DNA of 37,017 nucleotides from Sporichthyaceae bacterium (GCA_036493475.1 DASXPS010000058.1:1-37017); one strand, 5' to 3'. Counted from the first letter of the stretch, positions 24,220 to 32,088 are shown. The notes: generated from the letters alone by a model not told the origin. Made by a program: numbers and translations.

Positions 24220-25290
24220 TCAGCAGTGCGGGACGGTGCCCTGCCCGGTGCGGATCGCCTGCAATGCGGACAGTGCGGTGGACAGCTTGTCCACCCGTAC
24301 CAACTGGATGCCCTTCGGCGCCCCCTGGAGCGCCTCGCGGCAATTGTCCGCCGGCACCAGGAACACCGTGGCGCCGGACCGCCTGGCGCCGCGGATCTTC
24401 ATCTGGATGCCGCCGATCTTGCCGACGGTGCCGTCGTCGTCGATGGTCCCGGTGCCGGCCACGATCTTCCCGCCGTCGATGTCCTCCGGGGTGAGCCGCT
24501 CGATGATGCCCAGCGCGAACATCATCCCGGCGCTGGGCCCGCCGACGTCGTCCAGCTGGATCTTCACGTCGAACGGGAACGTGTAGTCGCGGTCCGGTCG
24601 GATGCCCACAAAGGGAACTGACGCATCATCAGGGTTTTTGGTCGTGGTCACCGTCTGGGTCAGCTCGGCGGCGCCGCGCTTGACCACGAACGTCACCGCC
24701 TCGCCCGGCTTGTGCTTGCGCACCGCGGTGACCACCTCCTCCGGGGTGGTGATCACGGTGCCGTCGATCTTCTCGATCCGGTCACCGATGTTCAGCTTGC
24801 CCGCCGCCGGAGTGCCGTCGGTGACCGCGGCGACCACCACGTAGGACTGGATGCCCGGGATGTTCAGCGCCTGCAGCGCGGCAGCGGTGGCGTGCTTCTG
24901 GGAGAGCGCCATCTCCTGGGTGTTCTCGGCCTCGATCTGCTGGCTGGACTTGGTGGTGTCGTAGACGGTGTCCTTCGGGACAACGGCCACCCCGGAGCGG
25001 AACCACCCGGTCAACGCCTCGATCAGGCTCATTCGGTGGTCGGGGTTGGTGATGGAGACCGTGGTCAGCTCCAGCTTGCCGGTCACCGGGTAGGTCGGGT
25101 GCCCGGTGATCACGATCAGCGGTTTGCCGTCGGCACTACCCAGGGTGTCGGTGGGCGGGCCCGGCGACAGCCGCGCGTAGGGCACCGGTAACAACACCAG
25201 CAACCCGGCGAGCACCGCCAACAGAGCGCCCGAGACGGTCAACGACGCCGACCGCGGGGACCGCCAGTCGGTGGGCTTGAGCTTGAGCAC
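24220..25290 (-). CDS. YlbL-type PDZ/Lon-protease-domain protein (S16-like)
   Basis: A 356-residue membrane-anchored serine protease. One N-terminal membrane segment (about residues 17-37, LTVSGALLAVLAGLLVLLPV) is followed by a PDZ domain (VTDGTPAAGKLNIGDRIEKI and nearby strands) and a C-terminal Lon proteolytic domain. The Ser-Lys dyad is Ser253 in GGPSAGMMFAL and Lys298 in GGIQMKIRGARRSG. The active site faces outside the cell, unlike Lon itself, and has no ATPase. Relatives in Firmicutes degrade a cell-division inhibitor; the actinobacterial target is unknown. The start is GTG 25290, 29 bases after moaE. Confidence 0.92.
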   Translation of the reverse strand: MLKLKPTDWRSPRSASLTVSGALLAVLAGLLVLLPVPYARLSPGPPTDTLGSADGKPLIVITGHPTYPVTGKLELTTVSITNPDHRMSLIEALTGWFRSGVAVVPKDTVYDTTKSSQQIEAENTQEMALSQKHATAAALQALNIPGIQSYVVVAAVTDGTPAAGKLNIGDRIEKIDGTVITTPEEVVTAVRKHKPGEAVTFVVKRGAAELTQTVTTTKNPDDASVPFVGIRPDRDYTFPFDVKIQLDDVGGPSAGMMFALGIIERLTPEDIDGGKIVAGTGTIDDDGTVGKIGGIQMKIRGARRSGATVFLVPADNCREALQGAPKGIQLVRVDKLSTALSALQAIRTGQGTVPHC

Positions 25291-25319
25291 GACGCGACCC
25301 TACGCGAGCATGTCGGGGC

Positions 25320-25745
25320 TCAGGGGGTCCCCACCCATTCGGTCGTGCCGTCCCCGAACTCCTGGTGCTTCCAGATCGGCACGCTCGCCTTGATCCGGTC
25401 GATCAGCGCCTTGCATGCGGTGAACGCCTCGCCGCGGTGCCCGGTGGACACTGCCACCACCACCGCGAGGTCCCCGATCTCCAGGTCCCCCACCCGATGC
25501 ACCGCGGCCAACCGGATGACGTCGAACTCGGCGATGACCGACTCGGCCACGGTGCGCATCACGTCGACCGCGCTGGGGTGCGCGCTGTACCGCAACGCGT
25601 TGACATCGCGACCACCGTCGTGGTCGCGCACGGTCCCGACGAACAACGTGCTGCCGCCGGCCGCGGGGTCGTCGACCGCGGCCAGGATCTCCTGCGGCGA
25701 CAGCGGGGTGTCCCTGATCTCCAGCACTCGAATGACGTCGCTCAC
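25320..25745 (-). CDS. moaE: Molybdopterin synthase catalytic subunit MoaE
   Basis: A 141-residue subunit that transfers sulfur from MoaD thiocarboxylate to precursor Z to form molybdopterin. Core motifs are GSTLFVGTVRDHDGGRDV, AVHRVGDLEIGDLAV, and KASVPIWKHQEF with Lys119 and Lys126, the catalytic pair at the same numbering as in E. coli MoaE. MoaD is not adjacent. The start is GTG 25745, 13 bases after the SDR-like gene. It supplies the cofactor needed by the hydroxylase encoded at 13,673-17,267, though other Mo enzymes may use it too. Confidence 0.95.
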   Translation of the reverse strand: MSDVIRVLEIRDTPLSPQEILAAVDDPAAGGSTLFVGTVRDHDGGRDVNALRYSAHPSAVDVMRTVAESVIAEFDVIRLAAVHRVGDLEIGDLAVVVAVSTGHRGEAFTACKALIDRIKASVPIWKHQEFGDGTTEWVGTP

Positions 25746-25758
25746 AGGACTGATTGTG

Positions 25759-26835
25759 TCAGCCGCGCCGCCGGCGGCGCGCCTGGCGTAGCAATGCGGC
25801 CGTGCCCACCATGGCCACCGCGGCGCCGGCGGCCACCGAACCCGACTGCGGCAACCCGCGCCGACTGCCGTTCGCGGCCAGGTCAGCGATCAGTGCCTGC
25901 AGCGCGGTCACGTTGTCGTAGTGCGGCCGCCAGCCCGCCTCGGACAGCCTGGTGCTGGGGATAACCCATGGGTAGGCGACGTAGCGCAGCTCGCTGGGCG
26001 GGGCCGGACTCACCCCGAACCGGTGCAACCGTTCCGCGGTGCCGAACGCCAACCCGGCGGGCACCGACACCCGGCGCATTCCGGTCGCGGCCTCCACGGT
26101 CTCCTGGTCCAGCCACCCCTGGCAGCCCACGGTCACCGCACCGGAGACCTTGCCCAGCACCGCGTATTCACCCGCCGCGAGCAGGTCGTCCACATGGCAG
26201 AACTGCCACACCGGACGTTCCCCCTGCAGATGCAGCAGCCGCGGGCCGGCGAAGTGCCGGGTGAGCACGGTGTCCGCGCCACGCCCGACGATCATCGCCG
26301 GGCGCAGCACGGTCAGCCGCTGCCCGGCACCGGCCGGCCGGGCCGCGGCGGCCAGTTGCTCGATGGCCAGCAGGTCGGTGACCAGCCCGCCGTCGTCGGC
26401 CGCCCGCAGCTCGGCGTCCTCGTCCAGCGGGAGCTCGTTGGCCGGGTCCGCGCCGTAGACCATGGCGGAGCTGACCAGCACCAGCCGGGGCACACTGTTG
26501 GCGCCGCGCAGCACCGTCGCGGCGGTACGTACCGCCGATCCGGTCGGGGTCAGCGTGTCCAGCGGTAGCGCGAAGTGCACCACAACGTCGGCGCCGCGTA
26601 GTCGCGCCGCCAACCGGGGCTCGCCGGTCGCGACGGCCCGCAGGTCGGCCACCTCGGGGTGACCGGTCAACCGCTCCGCAAGCAGCGCGCCCAGGCCTCG
26701 GTCGGCGTCGGTGATTGCGACGATCGGGCCGCGTCCGGGCCGCGGGGATCGCGTGCGCGCCGCGGCCCAGCGGGCCGGCGCGGCAGGGCTCGACTCGGTC
26801 CGCCCAGAGCGAACCCGACCCTGCGCCTCGGTCAT
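25759..26835 (-). CDS. SDR-like NAD-dependent epimerase/dehydratase-family protein lacking the catalytic pair
   Basis: A 358-residue protein with an extended-SDR Rossmann fold. The N-terminal 35 residues are a basic, disordered tail. The nucleotide loop is VAITDADRGLGALLAERL, a weak version of TGxxGxxG. The VSSAMVYGADPANELPLDED strand is recognisable, and WQFCHVDDLLAA fits the family. The YxxxK pair is absent: the expected segment reads VTDLLAIEQLAA. It may therefore bind a nucleotide without classic oxidoreductase chemistry. The C-terminus has one hydrophobic helix and ends QARRRRRG, suggesting tail anchoring with a cytoplasmic basic end. ATG 26835 is chosen; the longer frame overlaps small ORFs on the other strand. 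Confidence 0.78.
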   Translation of the reverse strand: MTEAQGRVRSGRTESSPAAPARWAAARTRSPRPGRGPIVAITDADRGLGALLAERLTGHPEVADLRAVATGEPRLAARLRGADVVVHFALPLDTLTPTGSAVRTAATVLRGANSVPRLVLVSSAMVYGADPANELPLDEDAELRAADDGGLVTDLLAIEQLAAAARPAGAGQRLTVLRPAMIVGRGADTVLTRHFAGPRLLHLQGERPVWQFCHVDDLLAAGEYAVLGKVSGAVTVGCQGWLDQETVEAATGMRRVSVPAGLAFGTAERLHRFGVSPAPPSELRYVAYPWVIPSTRLSEAGWRPHYDNVTALQALIADLAANGSRRGLPQSGSVAAGAAVAMVGTAALLRQARRRRRG

Positions 26836-26865
26836 CCCCGCGGCCGCCCGGCTAGGTTGGAATTC

Positions 26866-26955
26866 ATGAACGTCCAGTTCACGACGCCCAGTCTGCCCCG
26901 GGATGGGCATTGCGCAGCGCTGCACGCTCCGGCGCGCTGGGAGCCAGGCCGATGA
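26866..26955 (+). CDS. Candidate small upstream ORF A (29 codons)
   Basis: ATG 26866 follows AGGTTGGA and opens a 29-codon frame starting MNVQFTTPSLPRDG and ending EPGR. Its TGA (26953-26955) overlaps the ATG of the next small ORF as ATGA. The codons show no clear coding bias at this length. It may be a coupled leader or just an accident of a repeat; see the finding. Confidence 0.35.
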   Translation: MNVQFTTPSLPRDGHCAALHAPARWEPGR

Positions 26956-27035
26956 GTGAGCGAAGCGAGCTCATCATCGAGCACAGTGTCAACGCGGCTG
27001 CTGAGCCGCACGAGTGCAGCGAGGCACGCCGATGA
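26952..27035 (+). CDS. Candidate small upstream ORF B (27 codons) carrying a gene-start repeat
   Basis: ATG 26952 opens a 27-codon frame beginning MSERSELIIEHSV. Its TGA (27033-27035) overlaps ATG 27032 of the zinc metalloprotease gene, again as ATGA. The first part contains the GAGCGAAGCGAGC repeat type common near actinobacterial gene starts, with GATGAG (26951-26956) and CTCATC (26970-26975) as inverted ends. GCCGATGAG occurs at 26948-26956 and again at 27028-27036, an 80-base period, so the start region may have been duplicated. Confidence 0.35.
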   Translation: MSERSELIIEHSVNAAAEPHECSEARR

Positions 27036-28312
27036 GCGAGGTGCCGTTCGGGTTCGGCATGCCGGGTGACGACGACCCGGACCGGCCGAGGATGGACTTT
27101 ACCGACCCGAACACCAACCCGTTCGCGGCCATGTTCGGCAACGACCCCGCAGCGATCCAGGCGGCATTCGCCCAGATCGGCCAGATGATGGCCTGGACCG
27201 GCGGCCCGGTGAACTGGGACCTGGCCAAGGACGTGGCCCGCAAGCAGGTTGCCACCGAACCGGACCCGTCCGTGTCCTCGGCCGCGGCCGGCGAGGTAGC
27301 CGACGCACTGCGGTTGGCCGAGCTGTGGCTGGACCCGCTGACCGCACTGCCGGCCAGCGGCGCCGCTGCGCTCGCCTGGAGTCGGGCGGAGTGGGTCGAG
27401 GCGACGCTGCCGATCTGGCGCAAGCTGGTCGACCCGGTGGCCGCGCGGGTGGTTGGCGCGATGGGCGAGGTGCTGCCCGCGGAGATGGCCGCTCAGGCCG
27501 GACCACTGCTCGGCATGATGCGGCAGATGGGCGGCGCCATGTTCGGTGCCCAGGTCGGTCAGGCGCTGGGCACCCTGGCTGCCGAGGTGGTCAGCGCCAC
27601 CGACATCGGGCTGCCGCTGGGCCCGGCCGGGCGTCCGGCCCTGGTCCCCAGCAACGTGGCCGCGTTCGGCGCCGGCCTGGGCGTGGAGGCGGCCGAGGTC
27701 CGTCTGTTCCTGGCGCTGCGCGAGGCCGCACATCAGCGTCTGTTCGCGGGCGCCCCGTGGCTGCGCGGCCACGTGCTGTCCGCGGTGGAGGCCTATGCGG
27801 GCGGGATCAACGTCGACATGTCGCGCATCGAGCAGATCGTTGGTGAGTTGGACCCGAACAACCCCGAGGCGATCTCCCGGGCGCTGTCCGAGGGCATGTT
27901 CACCCCGGAACAAACCCCCGAGCAGCAGGCCGCGCTGACCCGGCTGGAGACCGTGCTGGCGCTGATCGAGGGCTGGGTGGACGAGGTGGCCGGCGCCGCG
28001 GCGGCCGAGCATCTCACCGCGGCGGGCGCGCTCCGGGAGACCGTGCGCCGCCGCCGCGCGGCCGGTGGACCGGCCGAGCAGACGTTCGGCAACCTGGTCG
28101 GGCTGGAGCTGCGCCCCCGGCGACTGCGTGACGCCGCGGTGATGTGGCAGAAGCTCGCCGAGGCCCGCGGCATCGCCGGACGCGACGCAATCTGGGCGCA
28201 CCCGGACCTGCTGCCCACCGCCGAGGATCTGGACAACCCCGACGGGTTCATCTCCAGCAGCGAGCTGGACCTGGGCAGTCTGTTGGACGACGAGAACCCC
28301 GAGGGGCAGTGA
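27032..28312 (+). CDS. Zinc-dependent metalloprotease (DUF2342, F420-biosynthesis-associated family)
   Basis: A 426-residue cytoplasmic protein. After an acidic, Pro-rich N-terminus come MMRQMGGAMFGAQVGQALGT and the metal-site region LALREAAHQRLFAGAPWLRG, the family's variant of a zincin helix (EAAH with a later His in LRGHVLS). The family was named from co-occurrence with F420 biosynthesis; a proteolytic role is predicted, not shown. ATG 27032 is preceded by GAGG seven bases upstream and overlaps the end of a tiny upstream ORF. Its stop overlaps the Nudix gene start as GTGA. Confidence 0.88.
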   Translation: MSEVPFGFGMPGDDDPDRPRMDFTDPNTNPFAAMFGNDPAAIQAAFAQIGQMMAWTGGPVNWDLAKDVARKQVATEPDPSVSSAAAGEVADALRLAELWLDPLTALPASGAAALAWSRAEWVEATLPIWRKLVDPVAARVVGAMGEVLPAEMAAQAGPLLGMMRQMGGAMFGAQVGQALGTLAAEVVSATDIGLPLGPAGRPALVPSNVAAFGAGLGVEAAEVRLFLALREAAHQRLFAGAPWLRGHVLSAVEAYAGGINVDMSRIEQIVGELDPNNPEAISRALSEGMFTPEQTPEQQAALTRLETVLALIEGWVDEVAGAAAAEHLTAAGALRETVRRRRAAGGPAEQTFGNLVGLELRPRRLRDAAVMWQKLAEARGIAGRDAIWAHPDLLPTAEDLDNPDGFISSSELDLGSLLDDENPEGQ

Positions 28313-28860
28313 GTCTGCACGCCGACGCGGTCGGCGTGCTGACGGCGTATCAGCCCGAGGACCCGGTCCAACAGCAGTTGCGCGCGGATTACCTGGCGCA
28401 CCTGGCCGCGCACGACGACGCGTTGTGGCGCACCTGCGCGCCCGCGCACATCACCGCCTCCGCACTGGTGCTGGATGTGGACCTGCAGCACGTCGGTCTG
28501 GTGTTGCACCCGCGCGCCGGGCTGTGGTTACAGCCCGGCGGGCACTGCGAACCGAGCGATGCCACGTTGGCCGACGCGGCGCTGCGCGAGGCCACCGAGG
28601 AGACCCTGATCGAGGGTCTACGCATCCTCGGCGGACCGGTGCTGCTGGATCGCCATCCCGCGCCCTGCCGGCGCAAACGCCCGGACGTGGAGCACCACCT
28701 GGACGTGATGTACGCCGCTCTCGCCCCCGTCGGCGCGCAACCGGTGGCCAGCGAGGAGTCGGATGACGCCGCCTGGTTCCCGTTCGACGCGTTGCCGGAG
28801 AACACCGACGACGCGGTGCGCACGCTGGTCCGGGTGGCATTGGCCAGAGCGCGGGCATGA
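28309..28860 (+). CDS. Nudix hydrolase
   Basis: A 183-residue hydrolase of nucleoside diphosphate-linked compounds. The Nudix box runs from Gly78 (GGHCEPSDATLADAALREAT) through REATEET (93-99). The usual first Glu is Asp84 here, as in many relatives with the GGHxEPxD sequence; the metal-binding REATEE core is intact. The substrate is not predictable. GTG 28309 overlaps the previous stop, and its own stop overlaps the next ATG, so three genes are co-translated. Confidence 0.88.
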   Translation: MSLHADAVGVLTAYQPEDPVQQQLRADYLAHLAAHDDALWRTCAPAHITASALVLDVDLQHVGLVLHPRAGLWLQPGGHCEPSDATLADAALREATEETLIEGLRILGGPVLLDRHPAPCRRKRPDVEHHLDVMYAALAPVGAQPVASEESDDAAWFPFDALPENTDDAVRTLVRVALARARA

Positions 28861-29516
28861 GTCGGCCGCTCGGGCTGGGGCCGCTGCGCACGACCACGCT
28901 GCCCGAGCAGCAGGCGGTGGTGGTGCGCCAGCCCGCCGCCCTGGGGGTGGGCGTGTTCCTGCTGCTGGTCAGCGTGGCATTCGCCGCCGCGGTGCTGGCC
29001 GACCCCGGCCAAACCGTGAACTCCGGCAGCGGGTTCCTCGACCGGTGGTTCTTCGGGGTGCTGGTGGTGCCCATGCTCTGGGGCACCGACCGCTTCCTGT
29101 TGCGCCCGCGAGTCCGGGTGGACGACACCGGCGTCGCCTTCCACAACCCGCTGCAGACGATCCACACACCCTGGCCGGGCGTGGCCGGCGCCGCATTCGA
29201 CCGACACCTCACCCTGGCCCTGGCCGACCACGACCAGGTGCGCTCGATCCTGTTCGGCCCGGCGCTGTCCGGACCGATGACCCGCGAGCACCGGGTGAAG
29301 GAACTCGTCGCGCTGATCAATACCGAATCGGCGCGTCGGGCCGGTGGCCAGTGGGACCCCGACGAGCTCTACGCCGCCGAGCCGTTGATCGGCACGCAGA
29401 CCGATCGGCCGGCACCGGCCGGTCCCGGGTCGGTCACCTCGCCGGCCTACGGCATCGCGGCGGCCATCGGTTACGCGGCGGTCTGGACGGTGGCCTGCGT
29501 GCTCGCCGCGAGCTGA
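28857..29516 (+). CDS. Membrane protein with bacterial PH-like domain
   Basis: A 219-residue protein with two N-terminal membrane helices (ALGVGVFLLLVSVAFAAAVL and WFFGVLVVPMLWGTDRFLL), a PH-like core (RVRVDDTGVAFHNPLQTIHT, WPGVAGAAFD) and a final membrane helix (IAAAIGYAAVWTVACVLAA). PH-like bacterial domains often mediate protein contacts at the membrane. No enzyme motif is seen. It is the last gene of the metalloprotease-Nudix operon and ends 13 bases before the converging metallopeptidase gene. Confidence 0.72.
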   Translation: MSRPLGLGPLRTTTLPEQQAVVVRQPAALGVGVFLLLVSVAFAAAVLADPGQTVNSGSGFLDRWFFGVLVVPMLWGTDRFLLRPRVRVDDTGVAFHNPLQTIHTPWPGVAGAAFDRHLTLALADHDQVRSILFGPALSGPMTREHRVKELVALINTESARRAGGQWDPDELYAAEPLIGTQTDRPAPAGPGSVTSPAYGIAAAIGYAAVWTVACVLAAS

Positions 29517-29529
29517 CCGACACCGCGGC

Positions 29530-30084
29530 TCAGGACGAGGCGTCCCCGTCGGAATCGGCGTCGCCGAGGTCCAGTCCGGCAGCGTGGGCAACCCCGTCGA
29601 GATAGCCGCGGGCCCGCTCCAGCTTCGGGTAGTCGGCCAACAAAGCCCAGAACGTCGGACCGTGGCCGGGCTCGAGAAGGTGCGCCAACTCGTGCAGCAG
29701 CACGTAGTCCACGACGTAGCTCGGCATGCCGCGCAGGCGGGTGGACAGTCGGATGCTGCCGTCCGACGGCGTGCACGAACCCCAGCGGGTGACCTGGTTC
29801 TCCGCCCAGCGCACCGACACCGGGGCTGCGAGACCACCGAGGTAGCGCTCGGACAGCTTCCACCCCCGGCCCAGCAGCACATCGTCGGTGGGTCGGCGGC
29901 GCCCGTCCTGGGCGGAGAGTCGGGCCAGCATGACCTCGACCCAACGCCGTTCCTCGGCCCGGCTCATCCGGGCCGGGATCAGCACGACGGTCCGCCCGGC
30001 CTCCCGGTAGGCGGTCACGGTGAGCCGCCGGCGCGCGCTACGGCGAACCTCGACAGGTTCGGCAGCGGACGGCTCGCTCGGCAC
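29530..30084 (-). CDS. YgjP-type (M48-like) metallopeptidase
   Basis: A 184-residue predicted zinc peptidase. The catalytic helix is VVDYVLLHELAHLLEPGHGP with the HExxH motif and a downstream His in GHGPTFWALL. Upstream motifs WGSCTPSDGSIRLSTRLRGM match the YgjP/DUF45 family, which is often found with DNA-processing genes and is cytoplasmic. GTG 30084 is preceded by GAGGA with good spacing; the longer frame to 30177 has no ribosome-binding site and poor composition. Confidence 0.88.
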   Translation of the reverse strand: MPSEPSAAEPVEVRRSARRRLTVTAYREAGRTVVLIPARMSRAEERRWVEVMLARLSAQDGRRRPTDDVLLGRGWKLSERYLGGLAAPVSVRWAENQVTRWGSCTPSDGSIRLSTRLRGMPSYVVDYVLLHELAHLLEPGHGPTFWALLADYPKLERARGYLDGVAHAAGLDLGDADSDGDASS

Positions 30085-30203
30085 TGCGGAAGTCCTCGAC
30101 CCCACGAAAAATGACGGTACAGCCGAGCGGCCCTCACTCGGGGGCGATCGGCAACGGCGCGCCGCCGGACGAGGCAAGTAGGGGCGCTGAGCGTGTCTCC
30201 CCC

Positions 30204-30209
30204 TAGGCT
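30204..30209 (+). promoter_or_regulatory. -10 element before the DUF5679 gene
   Basis: TAGGCT is a typical actinobacterial -10. A GTG at 30215, in frame with the DUF5679 gene, lies five bases after it and could act as a leaderless start. I prefer ATG 30251, which has GGAG upstream and fits the family N-terminus. Confidence 0.45.
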
Positions 30210-30250
30210 GGAGCGTGACGAGAGACTCCCGCCGAGCCCAGGAGACCGAG

Positions 30251-30409
30251 ATGGCCGAGAGCTACACCGGCAACGCGTACTGCGTGAAATGCAAGGAGAA
30301 GCGCGATTTCACCGGCGAAGTCAAGGTCAGCGAGTCGGGTCGCCGGATGGCCCAGGGCATCTGCCCGGTTTGCGGCACCAAGCTCAACCGCATTCTCGGC
30401 AAGGCCTGA
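30251..30409 (+). CDS. DUF5679 small zinc-ribbon protein
   Basis: A 52-residue protein starting MAESYTGNAYCVKCKEKRDF with a CxxC pair (YCVKC) and a second pair (ICPVCGTK) about 27 residues later, forming a zinc ribbon. The KVSESGRRMAQG segment between them is family-typical. The function is unknown; it is conserved beside the ABC1 kinase gene in many actinobacteria. GGAGACCGAG precedes the ATG. Confidence 0.92.
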   Translation: MAESYTGNAYCVKCKEKRDFTGEVKVSESGRRMAQGICPVCGTKLNRILGKA

Positions 30410-30490
30410 CCCGCCTGCCCCACCCGTTCCTGGAGTTACTGCCGGCACGCTGATTCCGGCCGTGATCATCGCCAGGACGCACCCGCACGT

Positions 30491-30496
30491 CACAAT
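30491..30496 (+). promoter_or_regulatory. -10 element of a likely leaderless ABC1 kinase transcript
   Basis: CACAAT ends six bases before GTG 30503, so transcription would start about at the GTG. No Shine-Dalgarno sequence is seen, consistent with a leaderless mRNA. The -35 is unclear. Confidence 0.4.
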
Positions 30497-30502
30497 GAGC
30501 GG

Positions 30503-31861
30503 GTGAGCTCCTCTTCCGGCCCCGCGGATATCCCGCTCAAGGCGGTGACCCGCGGGGCCAAGCTCGCCGCTCTGCCGCTGGGGATGGCCGGGCGCGCCAC
30601 CCTTGGCCTGGGCAAACGCATCGGGGGGCGGCCCGCGGAGATCGTCACCGCGGAGATCCAGCAGCGCACCGCCGAGCAGGTGTTCAAGGTGCTCGGCGAG
30701 CTCAAGGGCGGGGCCATGAAGTTCGGCCAAACCCTGTCCGTGTTCGAGGCCGCGCTGCCGGAGAACCTCGCGGCGCCCTACCGGGCCACGCTGACCAAGC
30801 TGCAGGAAGCCGCCCCGCCGTTACCGCCGCGGGTGGTGCACGAGGTGATGACCTCCAGCCTCGGGCCGGCGTGGCGGGAGATGTTTGCCGAGTTCGACAC
30901 CCGCGCGGTGGCCGCGGCCAGCGTGGGCCAGGTACACCGCGCGGTGTGGGCCGACGGCCGTCAGGTGGCGGTCAAGGTGCAATATCCGGGCGCGGGCGCG
31001 GCGCTGCTCGGCGACCTCAATCAGCTCTCCCGGTTGGCCCGGTTGTTCGGTGTGCTGGTGCCGGGGTTGGACGTTAAACCGCTGGTCGCCGAGCTCAAGG
31101 AGCGGGTCGCCGAGGAACTGGACTACGCGCTGGAGGCGGACTCGCAGCGCGCGTTCGCCGCAGCCTTCGACGGCGATGCGGACATCTGCGTGCCCAAGGT
31201 GGTGCACCAGGCCGGCGAGGTGCTCGTCACCGAGTGGATCGACGGAATCCCGCTGTCCCGGATCATCAACGAGGGCGATCAGGCGATCCGCGACCGCGCC
31301 GGTTTGCTCTACCACCGCTTCCTGCTGGTCGGGCCCGCCCGGTCCCGGAAGCTGCACGCCGACCCGCACCCGGGCAACTTCCGGATGCTGCCCGACGGCC
31401 GATTGGGCGTGCTGGACTTCGGCGCGGTCGCGCACCTGCCCGAAGGCATGCCGGCGCCGATCCGCCAATTCCTCGCCGCGGCGCTGGCCGGGAACGGCGC
31501 GGAGGTGGTGCGTGGCCTGCGCCAGGAGGGCTTCATCAAGGCCTCCATCGACATCGACCCGGACAAGCTGCTGTCGTACCTGATGCCGTTCCTGGAGCCG
31601 GTGACCACGGACGGGTTTCGGTTCTCCCGGTCCTGGCTGCGCGCGCAGGCCGCCCGCATCTCCGACCCGCGGTCCGCGCACTACTACACCGGCCTGCAGC
31701 TGAACCTGCCGCCGAAGTACCTGCTCATCCACCGGGTGTGGCTGGGCTCCATCGGCGTGCTCTGCCAGCTCGAGGCGGGGGGTCCGTGGCGCGACGAGCT
31801 GAACACCTGGCTGCCCGGCGAGGAAGAGATTCCCGACCCGGCGGCCGCCGGCTGCGCGTGA
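30503..31861 (+). CDS. ABC1/UbiB-family atypical kinase
   Basis: A 452-residue protein kinase-like protein of the AarF/UbiB/ADCK family. The family-specific KxGQ motif reads MKFGQTLSVFEAALPENLA (KFGQ at 73-76), the Ala-rich loop replacing the glycine-rich loop is AVAAASVGQVHRAV, and the ATP Lys157 is in VAVKVQYPG. The catalytic and metal segments are HADPHPGNFRMLPDG and LDFGAVAHLP. In other organisms the family supports quinone synthesis and lipid homeostasis; in mycobacteria the neighbour of whiB7 (Rv3197) is linked to macrolide susceptibility. The gene converges on the whiB7 unit with a shared terminator. Confidence 0.92.
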   Translation: MSSSSGPADIPLKAVTRGAKLAALPLGMAGRATLGLGKRIGGRPAEIVTAEIQQRTAEQVFKVLGELKGGAMKFGQTLSVFEAALPENLAAPYRATLTKLQEAAPPLPPRVVHEVMTSSLGPAWREMFAEFDTRAVAAASVGQVHRAVWADGRQVAVKVQYPGAGAALLGDLNQLSRLARLFGVLVPGLDVKPLVAELKERVAEELDYALEADSQRAFAAAFDGDADICVPKVVHQAGEVLVTEWIDGIPLSRIINEGDQAIRDRAGLLYHRFLLVGPARSRKLHADPHPGNFRMLPDGRLGVLDFGAVAHLPEGMPAPIRQFLAAALAGNGAEVVRGLRQEGFIKASIDIDPDKLLSYLMPFLEPVTTDGFRFSRSWLRAQAARISDPRSAHYYTGLQLNLPPKYLLIHRVWLGSIGVLCQLEAGGPWRDELNTWLPGEEEIPDPAAAGCA

Positions 31862-31869
31862 GCAAGAGA

Positions 31870-31901
31870 AAAGGGCCCGGGCGCTGAGGCCCGGGCCCTT
31901 T
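31870..31901. terminator. Bidirectional terminator between ABC1 kinase and the whiB7 unit
   Basis: AAAGGGCCCGGGC (31870-31882) and GCCCGGGCCCTTT (31889-31901) form a perfect 13-base stem with a 6-base loop, flanked by A-rich and T-rich sides (GAGA on the left, TCTC on the right). It can terminate transcripts from both directions. Confidence 0.9.
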
Positions 31902-31914
31902 CTCGTGGCGGTGG

Positions 31915-32088
31915 CTACTCGCCGCTGCGCATCACAGCGATGTCCGCGCGCAGCGCGGCTCGCTCGGCGCGGCGGGCCAACCGCTCTGCCCGACGGATCC
32001 GCCGCGCCGTCCCCAGGCGACGCGAGCGGGAGGCCTCCGCCAGGCGTGTTCGGACGTGTTCTCGCGCCACGTCCTCGATCCCGTACAT
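31915..32088 (-). CDS. Small Arg-rich protein downstream of whiB7 (57 residues)
   Basis: ATG 32088 follows a strong AAGGAG six bases upstream. The 57-residue product begins MYGIEDVAREHVRTRLAEAS and continues as a long basic amphipathic helix with paired arginines (RRIRRAERLARRAERAAL); about 16 residues are Arg. Small proteins of this composition are common in actinobacteria and have no known function. It lies 45 bases after the whiB7 stop with no terminator between, so it is probably co-transcribed with whiB7, and it ends just before the shared terminator. Nucleic acid or ribosome binding would fit the charge but is not shown. Confidence 0.75.
   Translation of the reverse strand: MYGIEDVAREHVRTRLAEASRSRRLGTARRIRRAERLARRAERAALRADIAVMRSGE

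Noticed and set aside
22903-24621. 572-codon open frame on the plus strand
   Set aside because: Shadow of zwf and the PDZ/Lon protease gene; no motif and no ribosome-binding site.
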